Below, in pieces: positions 1-8,396 of a stretch of DNA of 64,000 nucleotides; the stretch's first letter is position 1; each line of letters starts with the position of its first letter. The notes under the pieces were generated by a model. It made no database searches and had not been told where the DNA came from. It saw nothing but the letters and a program-made list of their open reading frames with translations. A program made the position numbers and the translations under genes. The stretch comes from Streptomyces sp. NBC_01288 (lineage in GTDB: Bacteria > Actinomycetota > Actinomycetes > Streptomycetales > Streptomycetaceae), in assembly GCF_035982055.1 (NCBI RefSeq), contig NZ_CP108427.1, positions 2,170,001-2,234,000 of the forward strand. The letters are read 5' to 3'.

Positions 1-453
1 TACGGGCTGGCCTGGGCACTGACGGGCTACGTCGTCTGCCTCGCGGCCGGGGTCGTGGACCCGCCCAAGTCGGCAGCGGCGGCAGGGGTGTTCGCATTGA
101 GCATGCTGCTCGGCCAGCTGGTCCTCTACTACGTCATGCTCGTCATCGACCAACTCTGCTTCTGGACGCTCCGCAACGGGGCCGCGATGCTCATCCTGAT
201 CTTCGCGCAGAACCTGCTGTCCGGGGTGTACGCGCCGCTGTGGTTCTTCCCGGACTGGTTCATCACGATGAGCCGCTTCCTGCCGTTCCAGGCGACGCTC
301 AGCGTGCCGCTCTCGATCTACGTGGGCCGTGTCCCGCTGTCCGACGCGGGCGCCCAACTCGCCCTGCAAGCAGTGTGGGTGGTGGCCCTGTCCCTGTTCA
401 CCCGGTTCCTGTGGCGGCGCGCCGCCCGTCGAGTCGTGGCCCAAGGAGGTTGA
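1..453 (+). CDS. ABC-2 family transporter permease, C-terminal part
   Basis: The frame is open from the first base, so the start lies outside the window; 150 residues are visible. The protein is strongly hydrophobic, with about four membrane segments, and ends in a short basic tail (RRAARR). It resembles the second half of ABC-2 (DUF990-type) export permeases. The stop codon shares one base with the start of the next permease (TGATG), so both subunits should be co-translated. The ATPase subunit is not visible and presumably lies upstream. Substrate unknown. Family assignment is from general character and neighbour. Confidence 0.75.
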   Translation, partial: YGLAWALTGYVVCLAAGVVDPPKSAAAAGVFALSMLLGQLVLYYVMLVIDQLCFWTLRNGAAMLILIFAQNLLSGVYAPLWFFPDWFITMSRFLPFQATLSVPLSIYVGRVPLSDAGAQLALQAVWVVALSLFTRFLWRRAARRVVAQGG

Positions 454-1259
454 TGCGTGTGAATGCCGTCCGGATCGTGTGGCGCATCACGCGCCTCAAC
501 TTCCGTGCCCAACTGGAATATCGCACCGAGTTCCTGCTGATGATCGCGATCGGCGCGATCTGGCAGGTGTCGGTGATCGTGTTCGCGACGGTACTGCTCA
601 CCCGGTTCGCCGGGATGGGCGGCTGGGACAGCTCGGACGTGCTGCTGATCCCGGCGACGCGGATGATGGCGCACGGCCTGATGGTGCTGTTCCTGGGCCG
701 TATGCACGGCATCGGCCGGTACATCCAGGAGGGCCGTGTCGACATCTACCTGGTGCGGCCGATGCCGGTCCACCGCCAGGCCCAGTTGGAGTACTTCCCC
801 ACCAACGCGATCGGCGACCTGACGGTGGCGACCGGCCTGATGATCGGCGCGCTCGGCCGCAGCCACCTGGACTGGACGGCGGGCCGCTCCGCGTATCTGA
901 TCGCCGCGCTCATCGGCGGCATGCTCCTGGAGGCCGCCCTCTTCACGGCCGTAGCGAGCGCGTCTCTCCGCTTCCCGTCCGCGGACTACTGGAGCCGCTG
1001 GCTGGAGGACCTCCTCGGTACCTTCGGCAGCTACCCGCTCAACGTCCTGCCCCGGGCGGTCGGCGGCTTCCTCACCTACGCCCTTCCGCTCGCCTTCGTC
1101 GCCTACCTGCCGGCCGCCGTACTGACCGGCCACGGCCACGACACCGGCGTCCCGTACTGGCTCGCGGCGGCCTCACCGCTCGTGGGCGTGCTGGCGTACC
1201 TCGGGGCGCGGTTGCTGTGGCGATGGAGTCTGGGGCACTACACGGGTGTGAACGGGTGA
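453..1259 (+). CDS. ABC-2 family transporter permease (DUF990-like)
   Basis: A 268-residue integral membrane protein with about six hydrophobic segments. The ATG overlaps the preceding permease stop and has a perfect AAGGAGG at 443-449, which decides this start over the longer open frame. The N-terminal stretch FRAQLEYRTEFLLM followed by paired membrane helices is typical of the paired permeases of ABC-2 exporters with unknown substrate. It should form a heterodimeric exporter channel with the upstream partner. The function is inferred from family and pairing; no substrate is indicated by the sequence. Confidence 0.75.
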   Translation: MRVNAVRIVWRITRLNFRAQLEYRTEFLLMIAIGAIWQVSVIVFATVLLTRFAGMGGWDSSDVLLIPATRMMAHGLMVLFLGRMHGIGRYIQEGRVDIYLVRPMPVHRQAQLEYFPTNAIGDLTVATGLMIGALGRSHLDWTAGRSAYLIAALIGGMLLEAALFTAVASASLRFPSADYWSRWLEDLLGTFGSYPLNVLPRAVGGFLTYALPLAFVAYLPAAVLTGHGHDTGVPYWLAAASPLVGVLAYLGARLLWRWSLGHYTGVNG

Positions 1260-1272
1260 GCGCGCCAAGGAA

Positions 1273-1294
1273 GTTGTGACCCAGGTCTCACAAC
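1273..1294. promoter_or_regulatory. Inverted repeat GTTGTGA-N8-TCACAAC
   Basis: Perfect 7-bp arms separated by 8 bases lie between the ABC permease stop and the sigma-factor gene. The stem is only moderately GC rich and there is no T tract, so an operator or control element for the sigma gene is as likely as a terminator. Confidence 0.35.
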
Positions 1295-1355
1295 GGCCGT
1301 GCAGCAGATCCGCCCGTTTCCCCGTCGAGGAGGGGTGACAGGAAGGGAGGAGCGT

Positions 1356-1925
1356 GTGGATCTGGCAGCCAAGTGGGCAACGGGCGCGGGGCGCGGCGAA
1401 GTCGGCACCGTGGAGGGTGACTTCCATGGATTCGTCGCCGCCCGGTCGGCCGCCCTCTTCCGGGGCGCACTCGTCCTGACGGGCAGTCGCGACGCGGCGG
1501 AGGATCTGGTCCAGGAGACCCTGGAGCGGGCCTGCCGCAAGTGGCGCACGATCAGCGCCAAGGACGCCCCGGACGCGTACGTACGGCGGATCATGGTCAA
1601 CCTCGCCAACGACCGTTGGCGGCGGTTCCGCCGTACGGCTCAGCACCCGGTGGACGGCGACCCGGTCGCGCCGGGCGACGAGTACGGACGGATCGACAGC
1701 CGGGACCAGTTGGTGCGTGCTCTTCAGCAACTGCCCATGCGGATGCGGACGGTGGTGGTGCTGCGGTACTTCCACGATCTGTCCGACGCCGAGATAGCGG
1801 CCGACCTGAAGATCTCGCAGAGCACCGTCCGCTCTCAACTCGCCCGGGGAATCGACCGGTTGAGAAGCCAGTTTCCCGCACTCTCCGCCCCTTCATCGCA
1901 GCAGCTCACGGAGGGAACCCGATGA
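1356..1925 (+). CDS. SigE-family ECF RNA polymerase sigma factor
   Basis: A 189-residue sigma-70 family protein. Region 2 is visible around residues 25-90 (AALFRGALVLTGSRDAAEDLVQET, then the KWRTI...YVRRIMVNLANDRWRR segment) and region 4 at about 120-170 (LPMRMRTVVVLRYF, LSDAEIAADL, STVRSQLARG helix-turn-helix). It lacks the region 3 of housekeeping sigmas and matches the Streptomyces SigE-like ECF group. I chose the GTG at 1356 because GGAGG at 1346-1350 sits five bases upstream; an ATG at 1299 would add 19 residues without a ribosome site. It overlaps the next gene (ATGA), which may encode its membrane partner. Confidence 0.85.
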   Translation: MDLAAKWATGAGRGEVGTVEGDFHGFVAARSAALFRGALVLTGSRDAAEDLVQETLERACRKWRTISAKDAPDAYVRRIMVNLANDRWRRFRRTAQHPVDGDPVAPGDEYGRIDSRDQLVRALQQLPMRMRTVVVLRYFHDLSDAEIAADLKISQSTVRSQLARGIDRLRSQFPALSAPSSQQLTEGTR

Positions 1926-2422
1926 GTTCGTACGACCCGCGGCCCTCCGGCTGCACACCTTTCGAAGAGGAACTGATCAACGCCATGAACGACTTCGCGC
2001 ACTCCACCGACTCACCGGCCTTCGACACGACCGGCATGGTCCACCGCACCCGCCGCAGGCGCGCCACCCTCATCGCCGGTGTCGCCACGGCCCTGATCGT
2101 GGCGGGCGGCGGCACGGCCCTGGCCTCCATCAGCGGCAGTGGCTCACAGACGGCGGCGAGGACCACCGCCTCGACCGTCGACCACGAGAAGGCCACCTTC
2201 CTGTTGGGCGGGCTCTCGAAGACGCCCATCCCGGTCGACCTCACGGGCCAGGACCTGGCCACGGCCAAGCAGCAGTTCCTCAAGGCACAGCTCAAGATGG
2301 GCACGATCGTCAAGACGCAGAGCCCCGGCTGCAAGCCGGCCTCGGTCGTCGAGCTCACTCCCCACAGCCCGAAGATCGTAGTCAAGGGCGACACGGTCGA
2401 CGTGAAGCTCTGCGCGGGCTGA
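1922..2422 (+). CDS. Membrane-anchored protein with PASTA-like C-terminus, sigma-factor partner
   Basis: A 166-residue protein translationally coupled to the sigma gene (ATGA overlap). It has an N-terminal cytoplasmic segment of about 40 residues, a basic HRTRRRR stop, a single membrane helix (about residues 45-65), a Ser/Thr linker, and a C-terminal extracytoplasmic domain containing GQDLATAKQQFLKAQLKMG...VVKGDTVDVKL, which reads like one PASTA repeat. The topology suits an anti-sigma factor or sensor, but I see no zinc-binding anti-sigma HxxxCxxC motif, so that role is inference from position. Confidence 0.65.
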   Translation: MSSYDPRPSGCTPFEEELINAMNDFAHSTDSPAFDTTGMVHRTRRRRATLIAGVATALIVAGGGTALASISGSGSQTAARTTASTVDHEKATFLLGGLSKTPIPVDLTGQDLATAKQQFLKAQLKMGTIVKTQSPGCKPASVVELTPHSPKIVVKGDTVDVKLCAG

Positions 2423-2446
2423 TCGACCCCGTCACCGGATGAGAAC

Positions 2447-2485
2447 CCGGTCCTGAGCGTGCGCGCGCGAGCCGCCCAGGACCGG
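2447..2485. terminator. Probable terminator hairpin between convergent genes
   Basis: Perfect 9-bp arms CCGGTCCTG (2447-2455) and CAGGACCGG (2477-2485) flank a 21-base loop, between the sigma-partner stop at 2422 and the convergent HEAT-protein gene. No T run follows, as is usual in Streptomyces. Confidence 0.45.
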
Positions 2486-2532
2486 CCGGACCGCCGACGA
2501 CCGGTACGGCGCGACGCCCTTGGCTATCAGCC

Positions 2533-2883
2533 TTACTTCAGGTCTTCACCGGCGAAGGCCGCAATGTCACCAAGGGCGTCCTCCGCCACGCCACCCAGTG
2601 CGGGGTCGTCGACCAGCTCTTCAAGCCGCCGGACAACATCGGCACCTATAGCTCTGTGGATTCTCCCCACGTGTCCCATACAGGTCACGGCCAGAGTTCT
2701 GATCTGCGGATCGGCGTCAGGAGACAGGCAGTTGAGGAGGACGGCCTCGACCCGCTCGCGGTCCGGATCGTCGAATGTCATCGCCAGCAGCGCTCTGGTG
2801 GACACCCCGGTGTCCGGGCTCCCGAGGTCGGCCATCAGAGCCGCCCGCCACCTCTCCAGCTCCGGTGCTTCTGGATCCATCAC
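2533..2883 (-). CDS. Small HEAT-repeat protein
   Basis: A 116-residue, acidic, all-helical protein. Repeating helices such as STRALLAMTFDD, REAVLLNCLSPDADPQIRTLAVTCMGHVG and RRLEELVDDPALGGVAEDALGDIAAF look like tandem HEAT-type repeats, a protein-protein interaction scaffold. It starts with GTG followed at once by ATG; either may be used. It begins only ten bases after the MFS stop and so is probably the third gene of the ArsR-MFS operon. Small HEAT proteins of this size are often immunity or adaptor proteins, but nothing here identifies a partner. Confidence 0.6.
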   Translation of the reverse strand: MMDPEAPELERWRAALMADLGSPDTGVSTRALLAMTFDDPDRERVEAVLLNCLSPDADPQIRTLAVTCMGHVGRIHRAIGADVVRRLEELVDDPALGGVAEDALGDIAAFAGEDLK

Positions 2884-2893
2884 GGAACCTCAA

Positions 2894-4156
2894 TCACTCC
2901 TGCCTTGATTCGACCGGCGCATGCCCCAACTCCCGTATCCCCGGTATCGGCGAGGCCAGCAACCACAGTGCCGACATCGCGCCCCCGACCGCCGCGACCG
3001 TAAGGGTCGCCCTCAGGCCCGCCAGTGTGGCCAACTCGCCCCCGATCAGCGCCCCCAGCGGACGCACCCCGTAGTTGACCGTGCTGTACGCGCCCGCCAC
3101 GCGGCTGCGGAGGCCGTCGGGGACCACCGATGTCTGGAGGGAGTTGAGGTTGACGTCGAAGAGCATCACGCCGAAGGCGGAGAGGAACTCGGCTGCGCCC
3201 AGGGTACCGAGGCGGGTCCAGGTCGGGCCGGTGGCCGCCGCGATGAGGGCGAAGGGGGCCGGGAACAGGACAGCCCCTACGACGATGCTGCGGCCGATGC
3301 CGATGCGGCGGGCGATCGCGGGGGACGCCACCGCGCCGAGGAGGCCGCCCGTCGCGCCCACGCCGAACGCCAACCCGATGGCGCCGGGCGACAGTTGGAG
3401 GACCCGGTTGGCGAACAGCACCAGCAACCCCGTGCCCGCCAGGAACGTGAAGAAGTTGACGGTCGTGGCGCAGAGAAGGCCCGCGCGCATCACGGGCTCG
3501 CGGATCACGAAGGTCAGGCCCTCTCGCGCACGCCGTAGCAGCGAGGGGCCGGACGACGCCGCGGGAACTGGCGGCTCGTCAACTCTCGTACGTCCGACCA
3601 GGATTGCCGACGCCACGAACGACAGCGCGTCCGCGATCACCGCGACCGGTGCCGTCAGCGCCTGGACCAGGACGCCGCCGACCGCGGGTCCCGCGATGAA
3701 GGACACCGATCTGCTCGCGCTGAGCTTGCTGTTCGCGTCGACGTAGGACTCCGGCGGTACGAGGTGGGCGAAGAAGGACGAGTTCGCCGTGTTGAAGACG
3801 ACCGCCGCCACGCCGGTCAGCACCGCCACCGTGTACAGCTGGCCCAGCGTCACCGTGTCGAGGGCGTAGGCGATCGGGAGCGACAACAGTACGGCGGCCC
3901 GGATCACGTCCGCGAGCAGCATGAGCCGGCGTTTGGTGGGGTGATGGTCCACCCAGGCGCCCAGGAACAGGCCCAGGAGGTTCGGTGTCCAGACCAGCGC
4001 GGTCAGCAGGGCGACCTGGTTCGCGGAGGCGTGCAGCGCGCCAACCGCCATGAGCGGTAAGGCCAGTTCGGAGATCCGGTCGCCGAACTGGGAGACGGAC
4101 TGGCCGCACCAGAATCGTACGAAGCGGCGGTCACGCCACAGCGATCCCCCCTTCAC
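2894..4156 (-). CDS. MFS efflux transporter
   Basis: A 420-residue membrane protein with about 12 hydrophobic segments of the major facilitator superfamily. The N-terminus reads LWRDRRFVRFWCGQSVSQFGDRISELALPL, and the loop WVDHHPTKRRLMLLADVIRA after the third helix is the MFS-3 (enterobactin exporter-like) version of motif A. GTG at 4156 overlaps the ArsR stop (GTGA), so the two are translationally coupled; the longer open frame upstream is only a shadow of the ArsR gene. Control by the adjacent ArsR repressor suggests inducible drug or metabolite efflux; the substrate is unknown. Confidence 0.85.
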   Translation of the reverse strand: MKGGSLWRDRRFVRFWCGQSVSQFGDRISELALPLMAVGALHASANQVALLTALVWTPNLLGLFLGAWVDHHPTKRRLMLLADVIRAAVLLSLPIAYALDTVTLGQLYTVAVLTGVAAVVFNTANSSFFAHLVPPESYVDANSKLSASRSVSFIAGPAVGGVLVQALTAPVAVIADALSFVASAILVGRTRVDEPPVPAASSGPSLLRRAREGLTFVIREPVMRAGLLCATTVNFFTFLAGTGLLVLFANRVLQLSPGAIGLAFGVGATGGLLGAVASPAIARRIGIGRSIVVGAVLFPAPFALIAAATGPTWTRLGTLGAAEFLSAFGVMLFDVNLNSLQTSVVPDGLRSRVAGAYSTVNYGVRPLGALIGGELATLAGLRATLTVAAVGGAMSALWLLASPIPGIRELGHAPVESRQE

Positions 4157-4782
4157 TCCGGTAGGTCCGTCTTCTGCTCGCTGCCCTCGCTCGTGGGACC
4201 TGGCGATTCCGGCAACGTGTACATCAGCAGGCGGACACCCCGGCCGTCCGGTGGTCGCCGGTCCGGTTCGCGGACGACGTACGGCGCGATCAGTTCCTCG
4301 AACGCGTCCTGCAACCCAGCCAGTTCGTCCGCCGTCACCACGATCCGCGTGTTGTTCGCACGGGCGATCCTGGTCCACTCCGGTTCCAGTTCGGGCGCCG
4401 TGTCCATCAGCCAGCGCAGGGGCAGTTCGGCGTTGCGCGCGAACATCTCGCCGGTCAGCACCCGCGCCGCCGACCGGCCCTCCTCGTCCGCCGGATCCTC
4501 CGGCATCTCGAACCGGAAGCCCCGTGCCACCGCCGCCCACCGCCGCTCCCGCCGGTCCGTCCCGCCCTCCGCGTCGCGGACCAGGCCGAAGCCGGCGAGA
4601 TGGCGCAGATGCCAGCTGGTGACGGACGGGGTGGCGCCCACGTGCGGGGAGAGGCGGGAGGCGGTGGCGGGGCCGTGGCGCTGGAGGCGTTCGAGGATCG
4701 CGAGCCGCACGGGGTGTGCCAGCGCGCGCATGGCCTTCGGGTCGGATATCTCTAGGTCGCCGAAACGGTTGCCGGAATCCAT
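4153..4782 (-). CDS. ArsR/HTH-type winged-helix transcriptional regulator
   Basis: A 209-residue regulator. Residues 15-85 (MRALAHPVRLAILERLQ..GPATASRLSPHVG..PSVTSWHLRHLAGFGLV) form a typical ArsR winged helix. There are no clustered Cys/His metal ligands, so it is likely a non-metal-sensing member controlling efflux, with an effector-binding C-terminal half. It is the first gene of a minus-strand operon with the MFS transporter and HEAT protein. Immediately upstream are two perfect inverted repeats overlapping the promoter; no Shine-Dalgarno sequence is present, so the mRNA is probably leaderless. Confidence 0.85.
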   Translation of the reverse strand: MDSGNRFGDLEISDPKAMRALAHPVRLAILERLQRHGPATASRLSPHVGATPSVTSWHLRHLAGFGLVRDAEGGTDRRERRWAAVARGFRFEMPEDPADEEGRSAARVLTGEMFARNAELPLRWLMDTAPELEPEWTRIARANNTRIVVTADELAGLQDAFEELIAPYVVREPDRRPPDGRGVRLLMYTLPESPGPTSEGSEQKTDLPE

Positions 4783-4784
4783 GG

Positions 4785-4826
4785 TCTGAGAGTGTTCTCT
4801 CAGAAAGCCTGAGAGTCAACTCTCAG
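4785..4826 (-). promoter_or_regulatory. Double palindromic operator and promoter of the ArsR-MFS operon
   Basis: Two inverted repeats: TCTGAGAG-N4-CTCTCAGA (4785-4804) and CTGAGAGT-CA-ACTCTCAG (4809-4826), centres 23 bp apart. Read on the minus strand they overlap TTGACT (4819-4814) and AACACT (4796-4791) with a 17-base spacer; transcription would begin at or within one or two bases of the ATG at 4782. The arrangement is that of an autorepressor blocking both promoter elements. Confidence 0.75.
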
Positions 4827-4856
4827 ACCTCACATGGACGTTGGCGGCCGGGTGCC

Positions 4857-6140
4857 TCAAGCCGGCTGCGGGGTAAGGCGCTTGTGGCCCTTCCTGTCGT
4901 AGTACTGGACCATCGCGAAACCGAAGAGCAGACCGATCGCCGTACCGACCCCGATCATGGTCCACGCGCGCGTGAGGCCCGCGTCGCCGCGGGCGTCGAA
5001 GTAGAGGATCGCCCTTACGCCGTCGCTGAGTTGGCGCATCGGCTCGAAGTGGGAGAGGAAGCGGTAGAAGCCGGGGACGGCCTGGAGGGGGACGGTCGCG
5101 CCGGAGGAGGGCAGGCCCAGGACGATGAACACGAACATGGAGACCAGCTGGCCGATTCCGCCGAACGCGGCGTTGATGGCCTGGACGCCGAGGCCGACGG
5201 CGAGGGCGGCGCAGTAGGAGTAGATCCACAGGAGCGGGATGTGGGTCGCGTCCATGCCGAGGATGCTGACGCTGGCGAGCATGATCAGGGAGACGCTGAG
5301 GAGGGTGATTCCGGCGGTCATGACCATCTTCAGGAGCAGTGTCTGGGTGCGGTTGATCGGGACGGTGGGGCGGCGGGTGTGCCAGGGGCCGATCTCGTTG
5401 TCGGCGTAGCCGAGGCCGGTGTCGACGCCGTTGCTGATGACGTTGCCGCCCATGAATCCGGCCAGGACCAGCAGCAGGGTGTAGTAGAAGGCGGTCAGAC
5501 CGATGCCGCTGTTGCCGCCGATGGGGTGGCCGACCTGGGTGGCGATCCGCACCGGGTCCGCGAGGAACAGCTTCTGCGTGGAGTCGGCCTTCGTGGCCGC
5601 CGCGCCGAGCTGCTTGCCGATGGTGAGCGAGGCCTGCTGGGCCGCCGTGGAGGAGATCTTGCTCGCGAGGGAGGACCCGAGGCTGCCCTTGCCGGGGTTG
5701 GTCAGCACGGTGATGGTCGGGCGGGCGGTGGCGTTCGTGGTGGTCAGCGCGGCGACGGAGTTCGTGAAGTCGGCGGGGATGACGAGGGCGCCGTAGACCT
5801 TGCCGGCGTCGAGTTCGTCCTGGGCCTGGGCCCGCGTGAGCTGGCGCCAACCGGCCGCTCGGCTACCGGAGTTGGTCACGATGGAGTGGGCGATCTGCGT
5901 GCCCAGGTTCTGCTGCTGGCCGGTGAGCGGTCTGCCGGTGTCGCTGTTGACGAGGGCGATGGGGAGGTCGTGCAGTTCGCGGTTGGGGTTGACGATGCCG
6001 CCCATGTAGAGGAGGGACAGCAGGAATGCGAGCAGGCCGGTGAGCACGGTGGGGATGAGCCACAGCTTGGGGCGGCCGAGGAGTGCGGTGGCGCGGAGGC
6101 CGGTGGGGGTGGGGGCTGAGGTGCCGGAGTCGTCGTCCAT
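4857..6140 (-). CDS. DUF3533/YhgE-Pip-like ABC-2 membrane protein
   Basis: A 427-residue membrane protein. One helix near residues 30-52 is followed by a large extracytoplasmic domain (LHDLPIALVNSDTGRPLTGQQ, then VYGALVIPADFTNSVAAL) and a C-terminal block of about five membrane helices (FYYTLLLVLAGFMGGNVISNG to VGTAIGLLFGFAMVQYY). This is the architecture of DUF3533/SNG1 and YhgE-Pip proteins, ABC-2-like proteins without their own ATPase that are linked to resistance or export. It is divergent from the TetR-family gene at 6264, which is the natural candidate regulator. Confidence 0.75.
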   Translation of the reverse strand: MDDDSGTSAPTPTGLRATALLGRPKLWLIPTVLTGLLAFLLSLLYMGGIVNPNRELHDLPIALVNSDTGRPLTGQQQNLGTQIAHSIVTNSGSRAAGWRQLTRAQAQDELDAGKVYGALVIPADFTNSVAALTTTNATARPTITVLTNPGKGSLGSSLASKISSTAAQQASLTIGKQLGAAATKADSTQKLFLADPVRIATQVGHPIGGNSGIGLTAFYYTLLLVLAGFMGGNVISNGVDTGLGYADNEIGPWHTRRPTVPINRTQTLLLKMVMTAGITLLSVSLIMLASVSILGMDATHIPLLWIYSYCAALAVGLGVQAINAAFGGIGQLVSMFVFIVLGLPSSGATVPLQAVPGFYRFLSHFEPMRQLSDGVRAILYFDARGDAGLTRAWTMIGVGTAIGLLFGFAMVQYYDRKGHKRLTPQPA

Positions 6141-6205
6141 GGTGGGAAGTCTGCTGCCGGAGTCCGGTGACAGCCGTGGTGAAACGCGCCGGGCGCCCCT
6201 CTTGT

Positions 6206-6217
6206 TATTGGCTATTG
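6206..6217. promoter_or_regulatory. AT-rich promoter/operator segment between DUF3533 gene and tetR
   Basis: The 123-bp divergent intergenic region contains an unusually AT-rich patch with a direct repeat TATTG at 6206-6210 and 6213-6217, followed by CCTAGG. It is a plausible site for promoter elements and TetR binding, but I see no clean palindrome. Confidence 0.25.
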
Positions 6218-6263
6218 TCCTAGGGGTTCCAGTCGTCGCAGGTCAGAGGAGAGGTGGTGGGTC

Positions 6264-6845
6264 GTGGCGCGCGCGGGACTGACCGCCGACCGTGTCGTGG
6301 CGGCCGCCGCCGACCTCGCCGACGAGGTCGGTTTCGAGAACCTCAGCCTGTCCGCGCTGGCCCGCGGCTTCGGCGTGAAGGACGCGAGCCTGTACTCGCA
6401 CGTCCGGAACCTCCAGGATCTGCGCACCCGGGTCGCGTTCCTCGCGGGCGGCGAGCTGATCGACCGGATCGCCGTCGCGGTCGCCGACCGCACGGGCCGG
6501 GACGCGCTGGGCGCCTTCGCGGACGCGTACCGGGCCTACGCCCTGGAACACCCCGGCCGGTACGCGGCCACCCAGATCCGCGTCGACCAGTCCCGGATCG
6601 CCGACTCCCCCGCCCTGCGCCGCACCGCCGAGATCACCTACGGCATGCTGCGCGCGTACGGCCTGGAGGAACCCGATCTCACCGACGCCGTACGGCTGTT
6701 GAGGAGTACGTTCCACGGATACTGCGCGCTGGAGTCGAGTGGGGGATTCGGCGCGCCGCGGGATGTGTGGCGGTCGTGGGAGCGGGCGGTCGACGCGCTG
6801 CACGTGGCGTTGACGCACTGGCCGCGCGATGGTCAACCGGGCTGA
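6264..6845 (+). CDS. TetR/AcrR-family transcriptional regulator
   Basis: A 193-residue regulator. The N-terminal helix-turn-helix is clear (LTADRVVAAAADLADEVG, then LSLSALARGFGVKDASLYSHVRN, residues 5-50). The C-terminal part (EHPGRYAATQ...LLRSTFHGYCALESSGGFG) matches the TetR C-terminal WHG-type ligand domain. The GTG at 6264 is preceded by a GAGGAGAGGTGG purine tract. Divergent orientation to the DUF3533 membrane protein suggests it represses that gene and itself; the ligand is unknown. Confidence 0.85.
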   Translation: MARAGLTADRVVAAAADLADEVGFENLSLSALARGFGVKDASLYSHVRNLQDLRTRVAFLAGGELIDRIAVAVADRTGRDALGAFADAYRAYALEHPGRYAATQIRVDQSRIADSPALRRTAEITYGMLRAYGLEEPDLTDAVRLLRSTFHGYCALESSGGFGAPRDVWRSWERAVDALHVALTHWPRDGQPG

Positions 6846-6946
6846 CGGAGACGCCGGTTCCGGTCCGCGCCCCAGCTGTATCGCTGACCACTTAGACTGG
6901 AAACTTCGCGAACGTCACGTGCCACCCAGGGGGAAGGGAGCGCGCC

Positions 6947-8374
6947 TTGTCTCAACAGCAGCTGGGGCGTGGTCCCTTGAGGGCCCCGGGGCCGCCCGGT
7001 CCGGGGACTCCCGGCGGGAGCCCGCCGACCCGCTTCGTGAGCTGGCTCGGCCGGTTCGGGTGTGTGGCCGCCGGGTACGCGGTGTTCCAGTTCCTGTTCG
7101 GCGTGCTGCCCGACTCGATCGACGGAGAGCCGGCCAAGTATCTGATCTCCGGGCTGAGCGGGTTCGCCACGGTCGGGATGACCTGGCTGGCGGCGGCCCT
7201 GCTCCGCGCCCGCACGGCCGGACCCGCGCCGCTCACGGCACCCGCTCCCCTCCTGCCGAACGCTCCCGGCCCGCTGCCGCAGGTGTTCACTTCGGCCTAC
7301 GACACCCTCGTCGCCCAGGTCGCCGTGGTGGACGACCCGATACGCGGCCGTCTCGTCGGCTGGCCGCACTCCCTCCGGGAGCTGGACGGCCCGGCCCGCC
7401 CGACCTCGCTGGCCACGGCGTACGGCCTGCACATCGTGCTGGACCTGGGCGTGCCCGACGGACGGCTGCACACCGGCGATCTCATCGACACACTGTGGCG
7501 GCTACGGCTACAGGGCGGCGGCTGGTCGGCCCGTTCGCAGGGGTCGGTGGCCCGCCCGGAGGTCACCGCGATGGTGCTGGGCGCGCTGGCCCGGGCGGGT
7601 GCCTCGCGGGAGCGGGTGGCGGACGAGGTGGCGCGCTGCGAGGCCGGTTTCACCCGTGAACTCGACGGTACGGGGCGGGCGTTGACCCATGTCGTCACCA
7701 CCGTGATGCGGGGGCTGCTGCGCGCGGCACCGGACTCGCCGACGCTGCCCGTGCTGCGCGGCGCCCTGATCGACGGCGCGCTCTCCGACCCGCAGCGCCA
7801 GCACCGCCGCTGCTGGAGTCACCGGCTCTCCCCGCTGCCCTGGGTCGGGCACCCGGCTCAGCCTTCCGCGCTGCACACCGCGCAGGCCGTGGTCGCCCTG
7901 GACCGGGCGGCCCGGGTGCTGGGCGAGGGGCCCGTCGAGCGTTCGGCGCGCGAGGACGGGGTGCGCTGGCTGCTGGCCTGCCCGGCGACCGCGCATGACG
8001 GCTGCGCCGACCTGGCGAACCTGCGGGAGGAGGTGCGCCGACCGCACCCGGACGACTCCTCGCACCACGAGGTGCTGAACGTCCGGCATTTCACGGCGAG
8101 TTGGATCGTGCGCGCACTGCTGACCCAGGGCGCCCAGGAGATCGCGCGGGAGGACGGCGTCGAGGACGCGTGGCGGGAGCGGTTGGACGGCGCGGCTGCC
8201 GCGGTGTGGGCGGCGCAGACCGACGGCATCTGGTCGTGGAGCCGGGACGGGTCCGCGTTCACGACGACGGAGGAACTGCGCCAGCCGATCTGGATGACCT
8301 ATCAAGGCCTTTCGGCGCTGCGCGCGTATGCCGTATGGATGTATCAGCCGGACCCTCGAACGAGGCCGGTGTGA
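6947..8374 (+). CDS. Unknown protein with N-terminal membrane segments and helical repeat domain
   Basis: A 475-residue protein starting at TTG with GGGAAGGGAG at 6931-6940 upstream. After a Pro/Gly-rich start come two hydrophobic segments (about residues 35-55 and 70-90), then a helical domain with segments such as TAYGLHIVLDLG, LRLQGGGWSARSQG..RPEVTAMVLGAL and ATAHDGCADLA that resemble prenyltransferase/cyclase-type alpha-toroid repeats, though I cannot confirm this. The repeated Trp/Gly (GGGWSARSQ, GIWSWSRDG) fits such a fold. It is followed after 22 bp by a cupin-like gene, probably co-transcribed. No catalytic function can be assigned. Confidence 0.6.
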   Translation: MSQQQLGRGPLRAPGPPGPGTPGGSPPTRFVSWLGRFGCVAAGYAVFQFLFGVLPDSIDGEPAKYLISGLSGFATVGMTWLAAALLRARTAGPAPLTAPAPLLPNAPGPLPQVFTSAYDTLVAQVAVVDDPIRGRLVGWPHSLRELDGPARPTSLATAYGLHIVLDLGVPDGRLHTGDLIDTLWRLRLQGGGWSARSQGSVARPEVTAMVLGALARAGASRERVADEVARCEAGFTRELDGTGRALTHVVTTVMRGLLRAAPDSPTLPVLRGALIDGALSDPQRQHRRCWSHRLSPLPWVGHPAQPSALHTAQAVVALDRAARVLGEGPVERSAREDGVRWLLACPATAHDGCADLANLREEVRRPHPDDSSHHEVLNVRHFTASWIVRALLTQGAQEIAREDGVEDAWRERLDGAAAAVWAAQTDGIWSWSRDGSAFTTTEELRQPIWMTYQGLSALRAYAVWMYQPDPRTRPV

Positions 8375-8396
8375 ACCGGAGTCGGGGAGTGAGTGC

